Shown piece after piece: positions 50,253-59,362 of a stretch of DNA of 64,000 nucleotides. Below the pieces are notes generated by a model. It was not told the origin of the DNA. It was given only the letters and a program-made list of their open reading frames with translations, and ran no database searches. The stretch is from Nitrososphaeria archaeon (GTDB lineage Archaea; Thermoproteota; Nitrososphaeria; Nitrososphaerales; JAAOZN01): the NCBI GenBank assembly GCA_029775855.1, contig JARVJZ010000001.1, forward strand, positions 62,001 to 126,000. Reading direction: 5' to 3'. A program made the position numbers and the translations under genes. Numbering within the stretch: position 1 is the stretch's first letter; the number at the start of each line of letters is the position of its first letter.

Positions 50253-51347
50253 TTAAGCGTGTTCGAACTTACAGATGTCTGATGGTTCTTCTAAGTATCG
50301 GTTGATCGTAATTTCACATATGGTGCTGCAATAGTCTGCAATCTGCCCCAGTGTCCAAATTATTGTTCTGAGCGATAGGTAGTAGTTGAGGTTCGGAGTA
50401 GCGCACTCAGAGGGCTCTTCACTGCAATATCTAATGGTTGTAAAGATCTTTTCTGTAAGGTTATTGACAACTAGGCTTACTTGATCCACTTTTTGTGCCG
50501 CTTCGTTAGCAAGCTTTAGATCCAGCTGGAAGAAGGACTTTACTGCTTTGCTGTATATCTCCTCAACAAGGTCAAAGAGCCCATACATCGCACCTAGTAT
50601 ATCTTCATCATACTGATTGTAATCTCCTTCTATCATGCGGATCGTCTCTATAGCAATTTCTTCTACACAGTCTCCTATCTCCTCGAGGAATTTGGCAACA
50701 GTTCTACTACCTATAATATGTAGAGGGTGATCTATCCCAAGCTTCTTTCCTATTGTTCTGTCCCTTATTGCTAATAGAAGCTGCCTAACAACCATCCAAT
50801 ATATTCTGTCTACTTCATTCTCCATATGCAACACTTCGTTAGCAAGGTCCTTCCGCTTCTCTTTTAAGCTGCGGTTAGTCGCATCTAGCATAGAAGATGT
50901 AATGATATAGAGCCTTCTTAGAAGCCCATTTACTGGAAACTTCGTTGGGTCAACAAAGTTTTGTAATATAGTGTAGGTTAATGTCTGCTCCACTATACTT
51001 ATTCCAGTAAGCCTCTGGACAGTTTTTCTAATTTCGTCTAGCTGGAATTTACTTAACCCCTTTCTAGAAACGATTTGAATGGTATCATGCCCAATGATAT
51101 ACATGCCAGTTATGAGCCGTGTAAGTAGCCCTTCATCAGCTATCTTATCTGCTTCAACAACCACTTTAAGAGGGCTCTTTGTCTCTTTGCTCACCCCAGG
51201 AAGTAGTCTGAGGGATCCATCTGCATCTCTAATTAGTGAAACTACATCACCTTGTTTCAGACCTACTTCTTTAACCCATTCTCTTGGCAAAGAAACGACT
51301 AATGTGGAATAGCCTACTTGCTGAACCTTCCTGACTTCTAACTCCAT
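50253..51347 (-). CDS. PhoU-domain phosphate regulator with N-terminal AbrB-like domain
   Basis: 364 residues. Residues 1-50 resemble an AbrB/SpoVT swapped-hairpin DNA-binding domain (GYSTLVVSLPREWVKEVGLKQGD), and two PhoU helical repeats (about 120-215 and 230-340), with ENEVDRIYWMVVRQ and related segments, follow. This is the archaeal PhoU-like phosphate uptake regulator layout. A TATA-like ATATATAG lies about 27 nt upstream of the ATG, so it is leaderless. No pst transporter is near, so the target is not visible. Confidence 0.88.
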   Translation of the reverse strand: MELEVRKVQQVGYSTLVVSLPREWVKEVGLKQGDVVSLIRDADGSLRLLPGVSKETKSPLKVVVEADKIADEGLLTRLITGMYIIGHDTIQIVSRKGLSKFQLDEIRKTVQRLTGISIVEQTLTYTILQNFVDPTKFPVNGLLRRLYIITSSMLDATNRSLKEKRKDLANEVLHMENEVDRIYWMVVRQLLLAIRDRTIGKKLGIDHPLHIIGSRTVAKFLEEIGDCVEEIAIETIRMIEGDYNQYDEDILGAMYGLFDLVEEIYSKAVKSFFQLDLKLANEAAQKVDQVSLVVNNLTEKIFTTIRYCSEEPSECATPNLNYYLSLRTIIWTLGQIADYCSTICEITINRYLEEPSDICKFEHA

Positions 51348-51573
51348 CCTCAGAAAATATATTACACTTACTACTATATATCATTTATTATGCCAGTGTG
51401 ATGGTGTACATACTATATACTTTGTTCTGAATCCGAGGATAAGGCTGCTCCGCGGGTTAGAAATCGGTGTAGCGTTTATGTCAAGAATAAGAAGGGGATT
51501 AAGAATAGTATATACAATAGTAAGAAAATTTAGGTAAGATATATACGCGTGGCTAAAGGTAGTATAAGCGAAC

Positions 51574-52503
51574 TTGGCTTCCGAAGTCAAGCCTTCATTA
51601 GTTCTAGGTCAAACGGTTGCTTGCCCAGTTTGCACCTCAACTTCTATAATAATAGACACTTCGGCGGGCGAAGTGCTTTGTAAGATGTGCGGTGCCGTGC
51701 TTAATGAGAGCGTACCTACTTTTACGCCTGAATGGAGAAACTTTGGAGACAATGATAATTCAAGGGCTGGACTACCATATACACTGCTCTCTTGCGATAA
51801 AGGGCTATCAACAACGATCTCTACATCATGTAAGGATGCCAATGGTAAAGCTATATCTGCTGAAGAAGCTGAATTGATCAATAGGATTCGTCTACTCGAT
51901 AAACGTGCCAACTTGCAGAACTCAACCAACCGTTCGCTGCAAAAAGGGTTAAGGGAACTCGAGAAGATCGCGGATAAGCTTGGAGTAAGCAAGACCATAT
52001 TGGAGCAAGCTGCTTGGATATACAGGAAAGTCCTTAAAGAAGGCTTCACAAGAGGTAGGCCTATCCAAGCAACAGCAGCTGCTGCGTTATATGCTGCTTG
52101 TAGAGATTTAGAGACACCTAGAACCATAAAAGACTTTGCAGCAATCACGAATGTATCAAAGAAAGACTTGGCTAGATGCTATAGGAAACTGTTATCAGTA
52201 ATAGATCTTCAGCTCCCTATCGTTGACCTCATGAAATGTGTATCTAGAGTAGCTGCAAGTGTAGGCTTCGGTGAACGGGCTAAACGAAGAGCGATAGAGT
52301 TGGTAAAGTTAGCACAATCTTCTGGGAATGTGACTGGTAAAGATCCCATGGGTACTGCCGCTGCAGTCCTTTATATTGCAGGAACATTAGAAGGGGAGCG
52401 TGTGCGGCAAAAAGATTTAGCTAAGGCTGCTGGCGTGACTGAAGTAACAATCAGAAATAGGTGTAGAACTCTTAAGGGCTTTTTGAAGATGAACAGTTTA
52501 TAA
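51574..52503 (+). CDS. tfb: transcription initiation factor IIB, variant copy (TFB2)
   Basis: 309 residues. Zinc ribbon C17, C20, C36, C39 (CPVC, CKMC), then a B-finger that differs from TFB1: between the F after EWR and SRAG there are 5 residues (GDNDN) against 8, and the following HDMGL becomes CDKGL. Two cyclin folds are intact (AAALYAACRDLETPRTIKD). It therefore should recruit polymerase but perhaps at other promoters. Start TTG at 51574 with a GATATATAC box about 27 nt upstream, leaderless. Divergent region to PhoU. Confidence 0.93.
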   Translation: MASEVKPSLVLGQTVACPVCTSTSIIIDTSAGEVLCKMCGAVLNESVPTFTPEWRNFGDNDNSRAGLPYTLLSCDKGLSTTISTSCKDANGKAISAEEAELINRIRLLDKRANLQNSTNRSLQKGLRELEKIADKLGVSKTILEQAAWIYRKVLKEGFTRGRPIQATAAAALYAACRDLETPRTIKDFAAITNVSKKDLARCYRKLLSVIDLQLPIVDLMKCVSRVAASVGFGERAKRRAIELVKLAQSSGNVTGKDPMGTAAAVLYIAGTLEGERVRQKDLAKAAGVTEVTIRNRCRTLKGFLKMNSL

Positions 52504-52518
52504 AAGCGAGTGCTCTTT

Positions 52519-52582
52519 GGGTTAGATTTATATCCACGACCTAACCCGCCTAAAGGCTGTTAAGCTTGATAGCGCTTAACAG
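52519..52582. promoter_or_regulatory. dnaG control region: TATA flanked by inverted repeat plus leader hairpin
   Basis: GGGTTAG (52519-52525) and CTAACCC (52541-52547) flank an ATTTATAT box, an operator-like arrangement. Transcription should start near 52557, where CTGTTAAGC (52557-52565) and GCTTAACAG (52574-52582) form a perfect 9-bp inverted repeat with an 8-nt loop, so the mRNA would begin with this hairpin, about 18 nt before the TTG start. Confidence 0.5.
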
Positions 52583-52599
52583 AGTAGGTAGATATAAGT

Positions 52600-53724
52600 T
52601 TGCCAGAACCGGGTATAGTAAAGTATCTAGTGAAGTTAAAGTTCGATGTAGAGGGTGTTGTTGAAAAAGCTGATGTAATCGGAGCGATCTTCGGTCAAAC
52701 TGAAGGATTGTTTGGCCCAGAGATGAACCTAAACGAGCTTCAAAAATCTTGGAAGGTGGGTAGGATAGAAATCAGCATAAGTTCAAAAAATGATAAAACA
52801 AGCGGCGAAGTTCTAATTCCGATGTCTACAGATATATCAACAGCTGCACTTGTAGCAGCGGCTGTTGAAAGCGTAGATAAAGTAGGGCCTTGCTCAGCGC
52901 ATTTCACGTTAGTAGGAATAGAGGATGTACGGGCTGCTAAGAAGAAGCTTATCGTTGAGCGGGCTAAGCAGATTTTAAGAGAATGGGCTTCAAAAACTAT
53001 GAGTGAAAGCGAAGAAATCGTCCGAGACGTCATCGAATCGACAAAAAGGGCTCGCCTAATTTCTTTTGGCAAAGAGGGGCTGCCTGCTGGACCTGGGGTA
53101 TATACAGCTGAGAAGATAATTTTGGTGGAAGGAAGGGCTGACGTGATAAACCTACTTAGAGCGGGTTTCGAAAACGTTATCGCCCTTGAAGGTGCAAAGA
53201 TACCTGAGTCGTTGATTAGATTTATCCGAGAAAAGAAGGTTATACCTTTTTTAGACGGAGATAGAGCTGGCGATCTAATACTGCGTGAATTAGAGCAAGT
53301 AGGTGCAAATATAGAACGTGTGATTAGAGCGCCGAGAGGCAAGGAGGTTGAGGAGTTGACACCCGTTGAGATCATAGAGCTGTTAAGAGAAGAAATTAAA
53401 CCTGTTAAACACATTCAAGTAGAAGACGCTTTTACTGGAAAGGTAAAAGACCTTTACAACACTCTTAACGGCACCTTGGAAGCTGTAATACTCGACGATG
53501 CTTTAAATGAGGTTGCACGAATGCCTGTTAACGAGCTCTATACGCGTTTGGAAAATGCAAGCGGGTATGCTCACATCGTCTTTGATGGTATTATAACGCA
53601 GAGGCTTGTAGATGCTGCTTCAAAGATCGGTGTAAAGACGCTTATTGGGCATAGATTGGGTGAGCTACAAAATATACCAAATGGTATTAAAGTCAACACT
53701 TTCAAAGATCTTGGAATAGAGTAG
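52600..53724 (+). CDS. dnaG: archaeal DnaG-like primase
   Basis: 374 residues. Archaeal-type N terminus VKYLVKLKFDVEGVVEKADVIGAIFGQTEGLFG; a TOPRIM core begins IILVEGRADVINLL, with FLDGDRAG as the metal-binding DxD region. Bacterial DnaG's zinc and helicase-binding parts are absent, as usual for archaea, where it is found with the exosome and may act in RNA handling as well as priming. TTG start. Its regulatory region holds two inverted repeats. Pelota follows 10 nt downstream. Confidence 0.93.
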   Translation: MPEPGIVKYLVKLKFDVEGVVEKADVIGAIFGQTEGLFGPEMNLNELQKSWKVGRIEISISSKNDKTSGEVLIPMSTDISTAALVAAAVESVDKVGPCSAHFTLVGIEDVRAAKKKLIVERAKQILREWASKTMSESEEIVRDVIESTKRARLISFGKEGLPAGPGVYTAEKIILVEGRADVINLLRAGFENVIALEGAKIPESLIRFIREKKVIPFLDGDRAGDLILRELEQVGANIERVIRAPRGKEVEELTPVEIIELLREEIKPVKHIQVEDAFTGKVKDLYNTLNGTLEAVILDDALNEVARMPVNELYTRLENASGYAHIVFDGIITQRLVDAASKIGVKTLIGHRLGELQNIPNGIKVNTFKDLGIE

Positions 53725-53734
53725 CATCTATACG

Positions 53735-54799
53735 TTGATAATCCATAAGTTCAACCCTAAGAAGGGTTTCATAGTCTTAACGCCTGAAGATGAAGATGAT
53801 CTTTGGGCGTTAAGAAGAGTGATAGAGCAAGGTGATTTATTGACTACACATGCGACTCGCTCCATTAAGCAGCAGGGTGAGTTCGTTAGGCCAGATAAAG
53901 GTAAGCGTATACCTGTTCGTTTAACGCTTGAAGTTGAAAAAGCGAGTATAGACAGTAGCTTGGGTCGTCTTAGGGTCTTTGGGCGGATATTTGAGGCTTC
54001 AGATGAGTCGGTTAAGAAAGGTGCTCACCACTCTTTCATTATAACACCAGATAAGCAAATTGAGCTTCAGAAAAATGCTTTCAGCAATCTGCACCTAAAT
54101 ATACTTAAGGCTTCTTCCACCTCTGAACCGAGCTTCATCATAGTCGCATTAGATAGAAGAGAAGCGGCAGTAGCTAGAGTTAAGGGGTCCCATCTTACTA
54201 TTATTACTAACATCGAATCCCATGCTGCTGGTAAAGCATTTCCGGAAGCCGCTGCAACTCAAACTTACTACCAGAAGATTTTAGAGGCTTTAAGAAGCAG
54301 TGTTAGAGAATGCGAGAAGATCTACATCGTAGGCCCAGGGGCTACCAAAAACGCTCTAGCAAACGTGATAAAAGAAGCAGATAAGAAGATGGGCAGCAAG
54401 GTTCTTGTTTTGGAGGGTATAGATGTGGCTGGTGAAGATGGTGCACGGATGGCTCTAAAGTCCCCTACCCTTCAGACGCTCTTAAAGGATAGCAAGCTCA
54501 TTAAAGCATCGTCTCTTGTGAAGGAGATTCTGCTTCGAATCTCAAAGAACGACAATAGAGTCGCTATAGGTCTGGATGATGTGGTTAAAGCTAGTGAAGT
54601 AGGTGCTGTAGAGTGCCTTCTTATCTCAGATAAAGCATTTGAGGATGAGAGGAATGAGGAGAGGTTAGTTCACGTCTTAAATAAAGTTGAGTCAAGCAGA
54701 GGTCAGATCTACTTAATGGACTCTTCGACTGAAGTCGGTCTTCAAGTATCTGCTTTAGGAGGGGTTGCAGCGCTGCTCCGCTACGCCGTATCAAGCTAA
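53735..54799 (+). CDS. pelA: Pelota (aPelota/Dom34), mRNA surveillance factor
   Basis: 354 residues. N-terminal Sm-like domain (about 1-130), central domain (130-260) and C-terminal eL30-like domain (260-354) ending in SALGGVAALLRY, shared with aRF1. It recognises ribosomes stalled on mRNA together with aABCE1/aEF1A. The N terminus MIIHKFNPKKGFIVLTPEDEDDLWALRRVI is typical. TTG start. The 3' end overlaps the convergent cutA by 9 nt. Confidence 0.96.
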   Translation: MIIHKFNPKKGFIVLTPEDEDDLWALRRVIEQGDLLTTHATRSIKQQGEFVRPDKGKRIPVRLTLEVEKASIDSSLGRLRVFGRIFEASDESVKKGAHHSFIITPDKQIELQKNAFSNLHLNILKASSTSEPSFIIVALDRREAAVARVKGSHLTIITNIESHAAGKAFPEAAATQTYYQKILEALRSSVRECEKIYIVGPGATKNALANVIKEADKKMGSKVLVLEGIDVAGEDGARMALKSPTLQTLLKDSKLIKASSLVKEILLRISKNDNRVAIGLDDVVKASEVGAVECLLISDKAFEDERNEERLVHVLNKVESSRGQIYLMDSSTEVGLQVSALGGVAALLRYAVSS

Positions 54800-55108
54800 A
54801 ACTTCAAGCATCCACTTCAAGTAGCTTTCGCCGAGAGAATCCACTTTGATCTCAAGCAGCTCTGGAACCTTATAGCTGTGAGTTTTAAGAATCTCTTCCT
54901 TTAAATTATCTGCCTTTGACGACACGGTCTTGTAAATAACCAAGTATTCAAAACCATCCTCTACTTTACCCTCCCATGTATAGATTGATCTTACTCTAAA
55001 GAATGTTGAGCACGCTGCAAGTTTTCTCTCAACCATAGCCTTCGCAGCATATGCTGCCTCCTCCTCAGAGCCGTAAGTTGTTAAGATTATGCTTGCATCA
55101 CCCAACAT
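54791..55108 (-). CDS. cutA: CutA1 divalent-cation tolerance-like protein
   Basis: 105 residues, the standard length of the trimeric CutA1 fold. Signature segments: LTTYGSEEEAAYAAKAMVERKLAAC, IYTWEGKVEDGFEYLVIYKT, and VPELLEIKVDSLGESYLKWM. Family members bind Cu and other divalent ions; their physiological role is unsettled. Convergent overlap with pelA; S2P gene lies upstream on the same strand. Confidence 0.94.
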   Translation of the reverse strand: MLGDASIILTTYGSEEEAAYAAKAMVERKLAACSTFFRVRSIYTWEGKVEDGFEYLVIYKTVSSKADNLKEEILKTHSYKVPELLEIKVDSLGESYLKWMLEVLA

Positions 55109-55156
55109 CAGCCACCAACTTTGTCATAATCAGCTACATCTCTTTATGGCTATCGA

Positions 55157-56398
55157 TTACTGAAACAAGAGATAAGGGAAAAATAACATAGAGAGGACTA
55201 AACCTAATACTATGAAGGTTACTCCCAGCGTAAGCCTCTTCACAAAAGCTTCACTGGCAACATTCCTAAGTGCGCCTTGTAGAAGTGCCCTAAAAGTCTG
55301 CCCGCCGTCAAGTGGATAGATGGGTAAGGCGTTAAAGATAGATAAGTTAAAGTTTACGAACCAGATCCAGAAGAACACGTTAGCCAACACAGGTAGAATA
55401 GGGCCTAGTGGTGATTTGTAGAAGCGTATCATAAGATCTGAAAAGGGTATAAGTTCTTGATTAGACGTTGAAAACGTGGGCCAAACCAGATAAATAAATG
55501 GGTTGAAGCTCCAAGCGTTTCTATAATTATCCAAAGCTTCTCTAAGAGCTACACCGCCCAACCCAAGATAACCTCGAGAGGAGTTATAGGGGTTTGCGGC
55601 AACAGAAACCTCAGCGCTATAGGAGCCCACCACAACACCAGCAGACAACCTTACAAACCCAAGTGTCACGACATCTCCAGGCTTAAGATTAGAAAACACA
55701 TTATAAGCATCAGCCATCTTCGTAATGTTAACATAGTTCACCGAGATAAGCACATCACCAGGCCGTATCCCAGCTGTATAAGCAGGGTACCCCTCAACAA
55801 CAGTAGACACGCCTATACCGTCAACGACTGGAGACGCGGAGCCGAGCATCATAAGCAAAATCAATAGACTAGCCAAAGCAACAACCATATTCGAGCCAGG
55901 ACCAGCGGCTAGAACCCTACCAGAATCCCTTGCTCTAGCCGCGCGTATCTCCTTATCATCAACTTCTACAAACGCGCCTATAGGTACAACTAGAAAGAAT
56001 AGTAAGCCTACAGATTTAACCGGGAATTTAAGACTCCTAGCTAACACGCCGTGAGCCCCCTCATGAACAACTAATCCAACTATAAGCGCAATCCAGCCGT
56101 ATACTATAGGAAGATAAGGGTTTAAACCGGGTATAAGGAGGTTCGCTAGCGGCGTAACAGAGCGTATAAACTCTCTTGCGAGTGCGTTTGATATTATGAG
56201 ATTTACTGAGCGTATCACGATATAGAGTCCCAGTATCGCTATAATAGGCATAAGAATCGTAAAGAGCCAACCCAGCCGATTAGTTAAAGAGTAGCTGCCT
56301 AGCTTATCAAGTAAACCAAGACCACGCCTACTCTTAACGATAATAAACGGTGGTTGAAACTCTAACATCCGAAACTTCTTCCTTTCCTCAGTAGACAA
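55157..56398 (-). CDS. site-2 protease family metalloprotease (M50) with PDZ domain
   Basis: 413 residues. Zinc motif HEGAH in LVVHEGAHGVLARSL (about 112-126) and the third ligand Asp in LPIYPLDGGQTFRALL (about 360), flanked by membrane helices. Between them sits a PDZ-like domain (about 200-265) with VVEGYPAYTAGIRPGDVLISV. S2P enzymes release regulators or cleave signal peptides within the membrane. The start is TTG at 56398. Substrate unknown. Confidence 0.92.
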   Translation of the reverse strand: MSTEERKKFRMLEFQPPFIIVKSRRGLGLLDKLGSYSLTNRLGWLFTILMPIIAILGLYIVIRSVNLIISNALAREFIRSVTPLANLLIPGLNPYLPIVYGWIALIVGLVVHEGAHGVLARSLKFPVKSVGLLFFLVVPIGAFVEVDDKEIRAARARDSGRVLAAGPGSNMVVALASLLILLMMLGSASPVVDGIGVSTVVEGYPAYTAGIRPGDVLISVNYVNITKMADAYNVFSNLKPGDVVTLGFVRLSAGVVVGSYSAEVSVAANPYNSSRGYLGLGGVALREALDNYRNAWSFNPFIYLVWPTFSTSNQELIPFSDLMIRFYKSPLGPILPVLANVFFWIWFVNFNLSIFNALPIYPLDGGQTFRALLQGALRNVASEAFVKRLTLGVTFIVLGLVLSMLFFPYLLFQ

Positions 56399-56467
56399 CG
56401 CGTCTTCTAAACCATGGTTAAAAGTTCACCTATATAATCTAGTAAGCCTAACTATCCATTGATAGCT

Positions 56468-57406
56468 ATGCAGAGATGCCTAAGATGCGGTGGAGAACCT
56501 TTCTATTACAGAAAGTACTCTGGTGAAATGCTTTGCAGAGGGTGCTTCGTAGATTCCATCCTAGAAAAGACTAGGAGAACGATATCAAAGTATAAGATGC
56601 TTAAGTACGGTGATAAAATCGGTGTAGCAGTTTCAGGTGGAAAAGACAGTCTATCTCTACTACATATATTAGCAAACATAACAAAAGGGCATGCCTCAGA
56701 GATCGTTGCGCTTATCGTTGATGAGGGCATAGAAGGATATAGGGAAGAAGCGGTAAAGCACGCCGTAGATGAAGCGAAACAACTAGGAGTAAAATATCAT
56801 ATACTTAGCTTCAAAGAAGCATACCACATAACACTAGATGAAGCCATCAAACAAAGACAAGACAGTGATCTAGCATCCTGCACAATTTGCGGTACTCTAC
56901 GTCGAAGAGCTTTAGACCTACTCGCTAAAGATGCCGGAGTAGATGTTTTAGCAACAGCCCACAACTTAGATGATGTACTCCAAACCTTCATCATGAATCT
57001 ACTTTCAGGCAGCACGGAGCGGATTGTAAGAAGCAAGCTCTCTGAAGATTCTCCACCCATCTTTCTAGTGAGGCGTATAAAGCCTCTAATGGAGATACCT
57101 GAAGATGAAGTAGCACTCTTCGCTTACCTTAGAGGAATACCTTTTCAAAGGGCAACTTGCCCCTATATGAATGAATCCATAAGGTCAGAAGTTAGATCTA
57201 TACTCAATGAGATGGAGTTAAAGCATCCGGGAATAAAGTTTAACCTACTTAGATCATACCTTACAATATCATCAAACTTAAAAACAGAAGCAAAGAATTC
57301 AATCTGTAGCATCTGTAGTGCACCATCCTCAAATAAAGTCTGCGCTGTCTGTACAATTCTAACTCGGATCAAACACGAAGAGTCAGCAAACAAAATAGCC
57401 AAATAA
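56468..57406 (+). CDS. tRNA 2-thiolation enzyme of the Ncs6/TtcA family
   Basis: About 312 residues. N-terminal zinc ribbon CLRCGGEP/CRGCFVDS, PP-loop AVSGGKDSLSLLH, the CxxC ASCTICGTLRRR that binds Fe-S or forms a disulfide, and a C-terminal zinc-ribbon-like CSICSAP/CAVC. Ncs6/CTU1-like proteins thiolate U34 of tRNAs for Lys, Glu and Gln; TtcA thiolates C32. The archaeal form with terminal ribbons is closest to Ncs6. ATG 56468 is preferred over TTG 56459. Immediately followed by the SRP RNA. Confidence 0.87.
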   Translation: MQRCLRCGGEPFYYRKYSGEMLCRGCFVDSILEKTRRTISKYKMLKYGDKIGVAVSGGKDSLSLLHILANITKGHASEIVALIVDEGIEGYREEAVKHAVDEAKQLGVKYHILSFKEAYHITLDEAIKQRQDSDLASCTICGTLRRRALDLLAKDAGVDVLATAHNLDDVLQTFIMNLLSGSTERIVRSKLSEDSPPIFLVRRIKPLMEIPEDEVALFAYLRGIPFQRATCPYMNESIRSEVRSILNEMELKHPGIKFNLLRSYLTISSNLKTEAKNSICSICSAPSSNKVCAVCTILTRIKHEESANKIAK

Positions 57407-57423
57407 TACCCACAAGTAAATCC

Positions 57424-57748
57424 TATTGGTGGCGGGGAGGGCTGGGAGGCTAGCCGTCTCCCGAACCTGAAAACGGCTATACGCAGGGGCCAGCAACCAT
57501 CAGGTAAAACACCATAACCGAAGCACCCGCCAACTAGATGGGAATGAAGCCGCGCTGCGGTGGGTAGCAGCAAGGAGCAACCCTCTCGAAGGAGAGGTGT
57601 TGACTCTCAACCGCCGAACCGGGTCAGGTCCGGGAGGGAGCAGCCCTAAGGCGGGGCTGTCTACGCTGCTGCATCTACGTGGTAGACTTCATCTGGTTGG
57701 AGATGGGGTTTGGCTGTGGTGTGAATTCTGGTGGAGCCGCCACCGTTC
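57424..57748 (+). ncRNA. signal recognition particle RNA (7S)
   Basis: The universal helix-8 core is present at 57622-57645 (GGTCAGGTCC, then GGGA tetraloop, GGGAGCAGCC). The ends pair: GGTGGCGG (57428-57435) with CCGCCACC (57737-57744) as helix 1, giving an archaeal-size RNA of about 320 nt. An AAATAATACC box (around 57399-57408, overlapping the end of the Ncs6/TtcA gene) lies 20-25 nt upstream. A T-rich stretch after 57770 may end it. End positions are approximate; strand and identity are firm. It scaffolds SRP19/SRP54 to target secreted proteins. Confidence 0.92.
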
Positions 57749-57783
57749 TCCTGAATTCAGTTATCCAAAAATCTTTTCCCAAC

Positions 57784-57969
57784 TCACTCCGACCAGTATA
57801 TGAGGGCTAGCCCTATTATGAGTAGTATGATTCCTCGCCCTACCGTGTCCCAGCCTAAGTTAAAAGGCTCGAATCTCCAGTATCCAGTTATGTAAGCGTT
57901 GCCAAGATGTATGCCAGCAAATAGGCATACCAAGCCTCCAACATACTTTGTATACTTTCTCCACTTCAA
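57784..57969 (-). CDS. small two-helix membrane protein
   Basis: 61 residues with two membrane segments, about 8-27 (YVGGLVCLFAGIHLGNAY) and 42-58 (VGRGIILLIIGLALIYW), and a short charged N terminus. No known motif. The TTG at 57969 lies 3 nt after the aRF1 stop, and GGTG of the aRF1 tail (GAAGGTGTAATATTTG) gives a Shine-Dalgarno, so it is coupled to prf1. Convergent with SRP RNA. Function unknown. Confidence 0.65.
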   Translation of the reverse strand: MKWRKYTKYVGGLVCLFAGIHLGNAYITGYWRFEPFNLGWDTVGRGIILLIIGLALIYWSE

Positions 57970-57972
57970 ATA

Positions 57973-59217
57973 TTACACCTTATAGCGTAGAAGAGCTGCA
58001 ACGCCACCAAAGCTCTTTAACATAGCCCCTTCTTCACTTCTAGACGAGATCACCTCAACGTTAGCGCTTGATATGTTAGCTTGGTCTTCTAGGTATTCTA
58101 TAAAATCCATCTCTGAGACCTCGTATTCTAAGGAGCCGCAGTTATCACAAGGTGTGCTTAGAAGCCTCTGCTTTTCTTGAATATAGTTTACTCTAGGCAC
58201 GTTGACTTCACGCGTAAAACCGCATTTACTGCAGACCGCCTTCATATGCAGCCATTCAAGGTCTTCAGAGACCAAAACAGTTTCTGCGCTGCCCTTTTGG
58301 AGCGCGTCTAAAACATCCTTAACACTGTAGGCTGCTAGACCATTTGACGTGTTGACTTCTCTAAGAAATCTGTTTACTAGCTTTTTCTCTTCAATCAATC
58401 TAACATCTTGTAGAACATCGGCGGCTTTATCAACAAGTTCTCTTAATCCTTCACGCCCAGCATAAGATGTATCGAATACAGCCAAAACGATCCTACGCAA
58501 CCTATAATCAAGAAATTCACCTTTTAAGAATGTATCCTTTGTCCCACCGGGTCCACCAACTATAAGCCCCTGAACGGTTTTCTCTTCAAGTAAAGCCTTG
58601 TTTACATGTCTAGCTACTCTATGGTAGTACTCTGTAAGTTCCATCTCTCTCAGCCTCTCAAATCTTCGTGCAGATTGCCCTCCTGCTCTATGCTTGCCGC
58701 TTACACCAGAAGTTATTTCGTCAACTACCTCAAACCTAGAGCCTGCAATTATCCCTACAGCTGCTTCTGTAGCATCTATAGAGAGTAGCCCTATGGTCTT
58801 CTCCTCCTTTAGCATATCCTTTAATATGTCGAGGTGGAAGTGGTCGTCACATCGATATAGGTAAGTCTGAACTGGTTTAGGGGGAAAGACTTCATATAGA
58901 AAGATTGTTTCACTTCCAGGACCATTAGTAGGTAAAGCGCCGCAGAAGATAACTAAACCATTTTCAGGTGTTGCTTTATATAGCTTAAGCCGCTGCATAG
59001 TTTTAACAAGAGCATCCATCACATGATTTCTTGTTGAGTCTGATTTGATGTTTGATGCTGTTCCATATTCATCCCTCAAAGCGGCTATAACTTCGTGCAG
59101 AGCCTTCTTCGGCGGAATATACAAGGAAATAAGCTCAGTCCCCCGCCCCTTCTTTTCAGAGAGTTCGCTCAAAAGGCGCTTCACCTTGTATAATGCGACA
59201 GAGCTAGAAGTAGGCAC
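57973..59217 (-). CDS. prf1: peptide chain release factor aRF1
   Basis: 414 residues. NIKS at 56-59 (stop-codon recognition) and GGQ at 179-181 (peptidyl-tRNA hydrolysis) are intact, and the C-terminal eRF1 domain 3 ends in SFGGVAALLRYKV, like Pelota's; two zinc-like CxxC pairs (CSKCGFTR, CDNCGSLE) are also visible around 330-370. It ends translation at all three stop codons. The GTG start follows AAGGTGA at 6 nt. A small membrane gene is coupled downstream. Confidence 0.97.
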   Translation of the reverse strand: MPTSSSVALYKVKRLLSELSEKKGRGTELISLYIPPKKALHEVIAALRDEYGTASNIKSDSTRNHVMDALVKTMQRLKLYKATPENGLVIFCGALPTNGPGSETIFLYEVFPPKPVQTYLYRCDDHFHLDILKDMLKEEKTIGLLSIDATEAAVGIIAGSRFEVVDEITSGVSGKHRAGGQSARRFERLREMELTEYYHRVARHVNKALLEEKTVQGLIVGGPGGTKDTFLKGEFLDYRLRRIVLAVFDTSYAGREGLRELVDKAADVLQDVRLIEEKKLVNRFLREVNTSNGLAAYSVKDVLDALQKGSAETVLVSEDLEWLHMKAVCSKCGFTREVNVPRVNYIQEKQRLLSTPCDNCGSLEYEVSEMDFIEYLEDQANISSANVEVISSRSEEGAMLKSFGGVAALLRYKV

Positions 59218-59362
59218 AACGCTTCACCTTAAATCATTAAATCGAGTTTACCAGCAGCCAATCTAAATCTTCTTCAAAAAGCTTCTTAGCAACACCTTAT
59301 AAACTTACGGATTAAACAAGTTTAAGAACCAGTGTCTACAAATAGGTATCTAGTAGTCGGCG

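Noticed and set aside
51381-51590. Minus-strand frame in the PhoU/TFB2 intergenic region
   Set aside because: It overlaps the start of TFB2 and has no Shine-Dalgarno or recognisable pattern; the space is better explained by two divergent promoters.
57427-57573. Minus-strand frame inside the SRP RNA
   Set aside because: The sequence follows SRP RNA structure, with helix 1 and helix 8, so a protein from the other strand is not credible.
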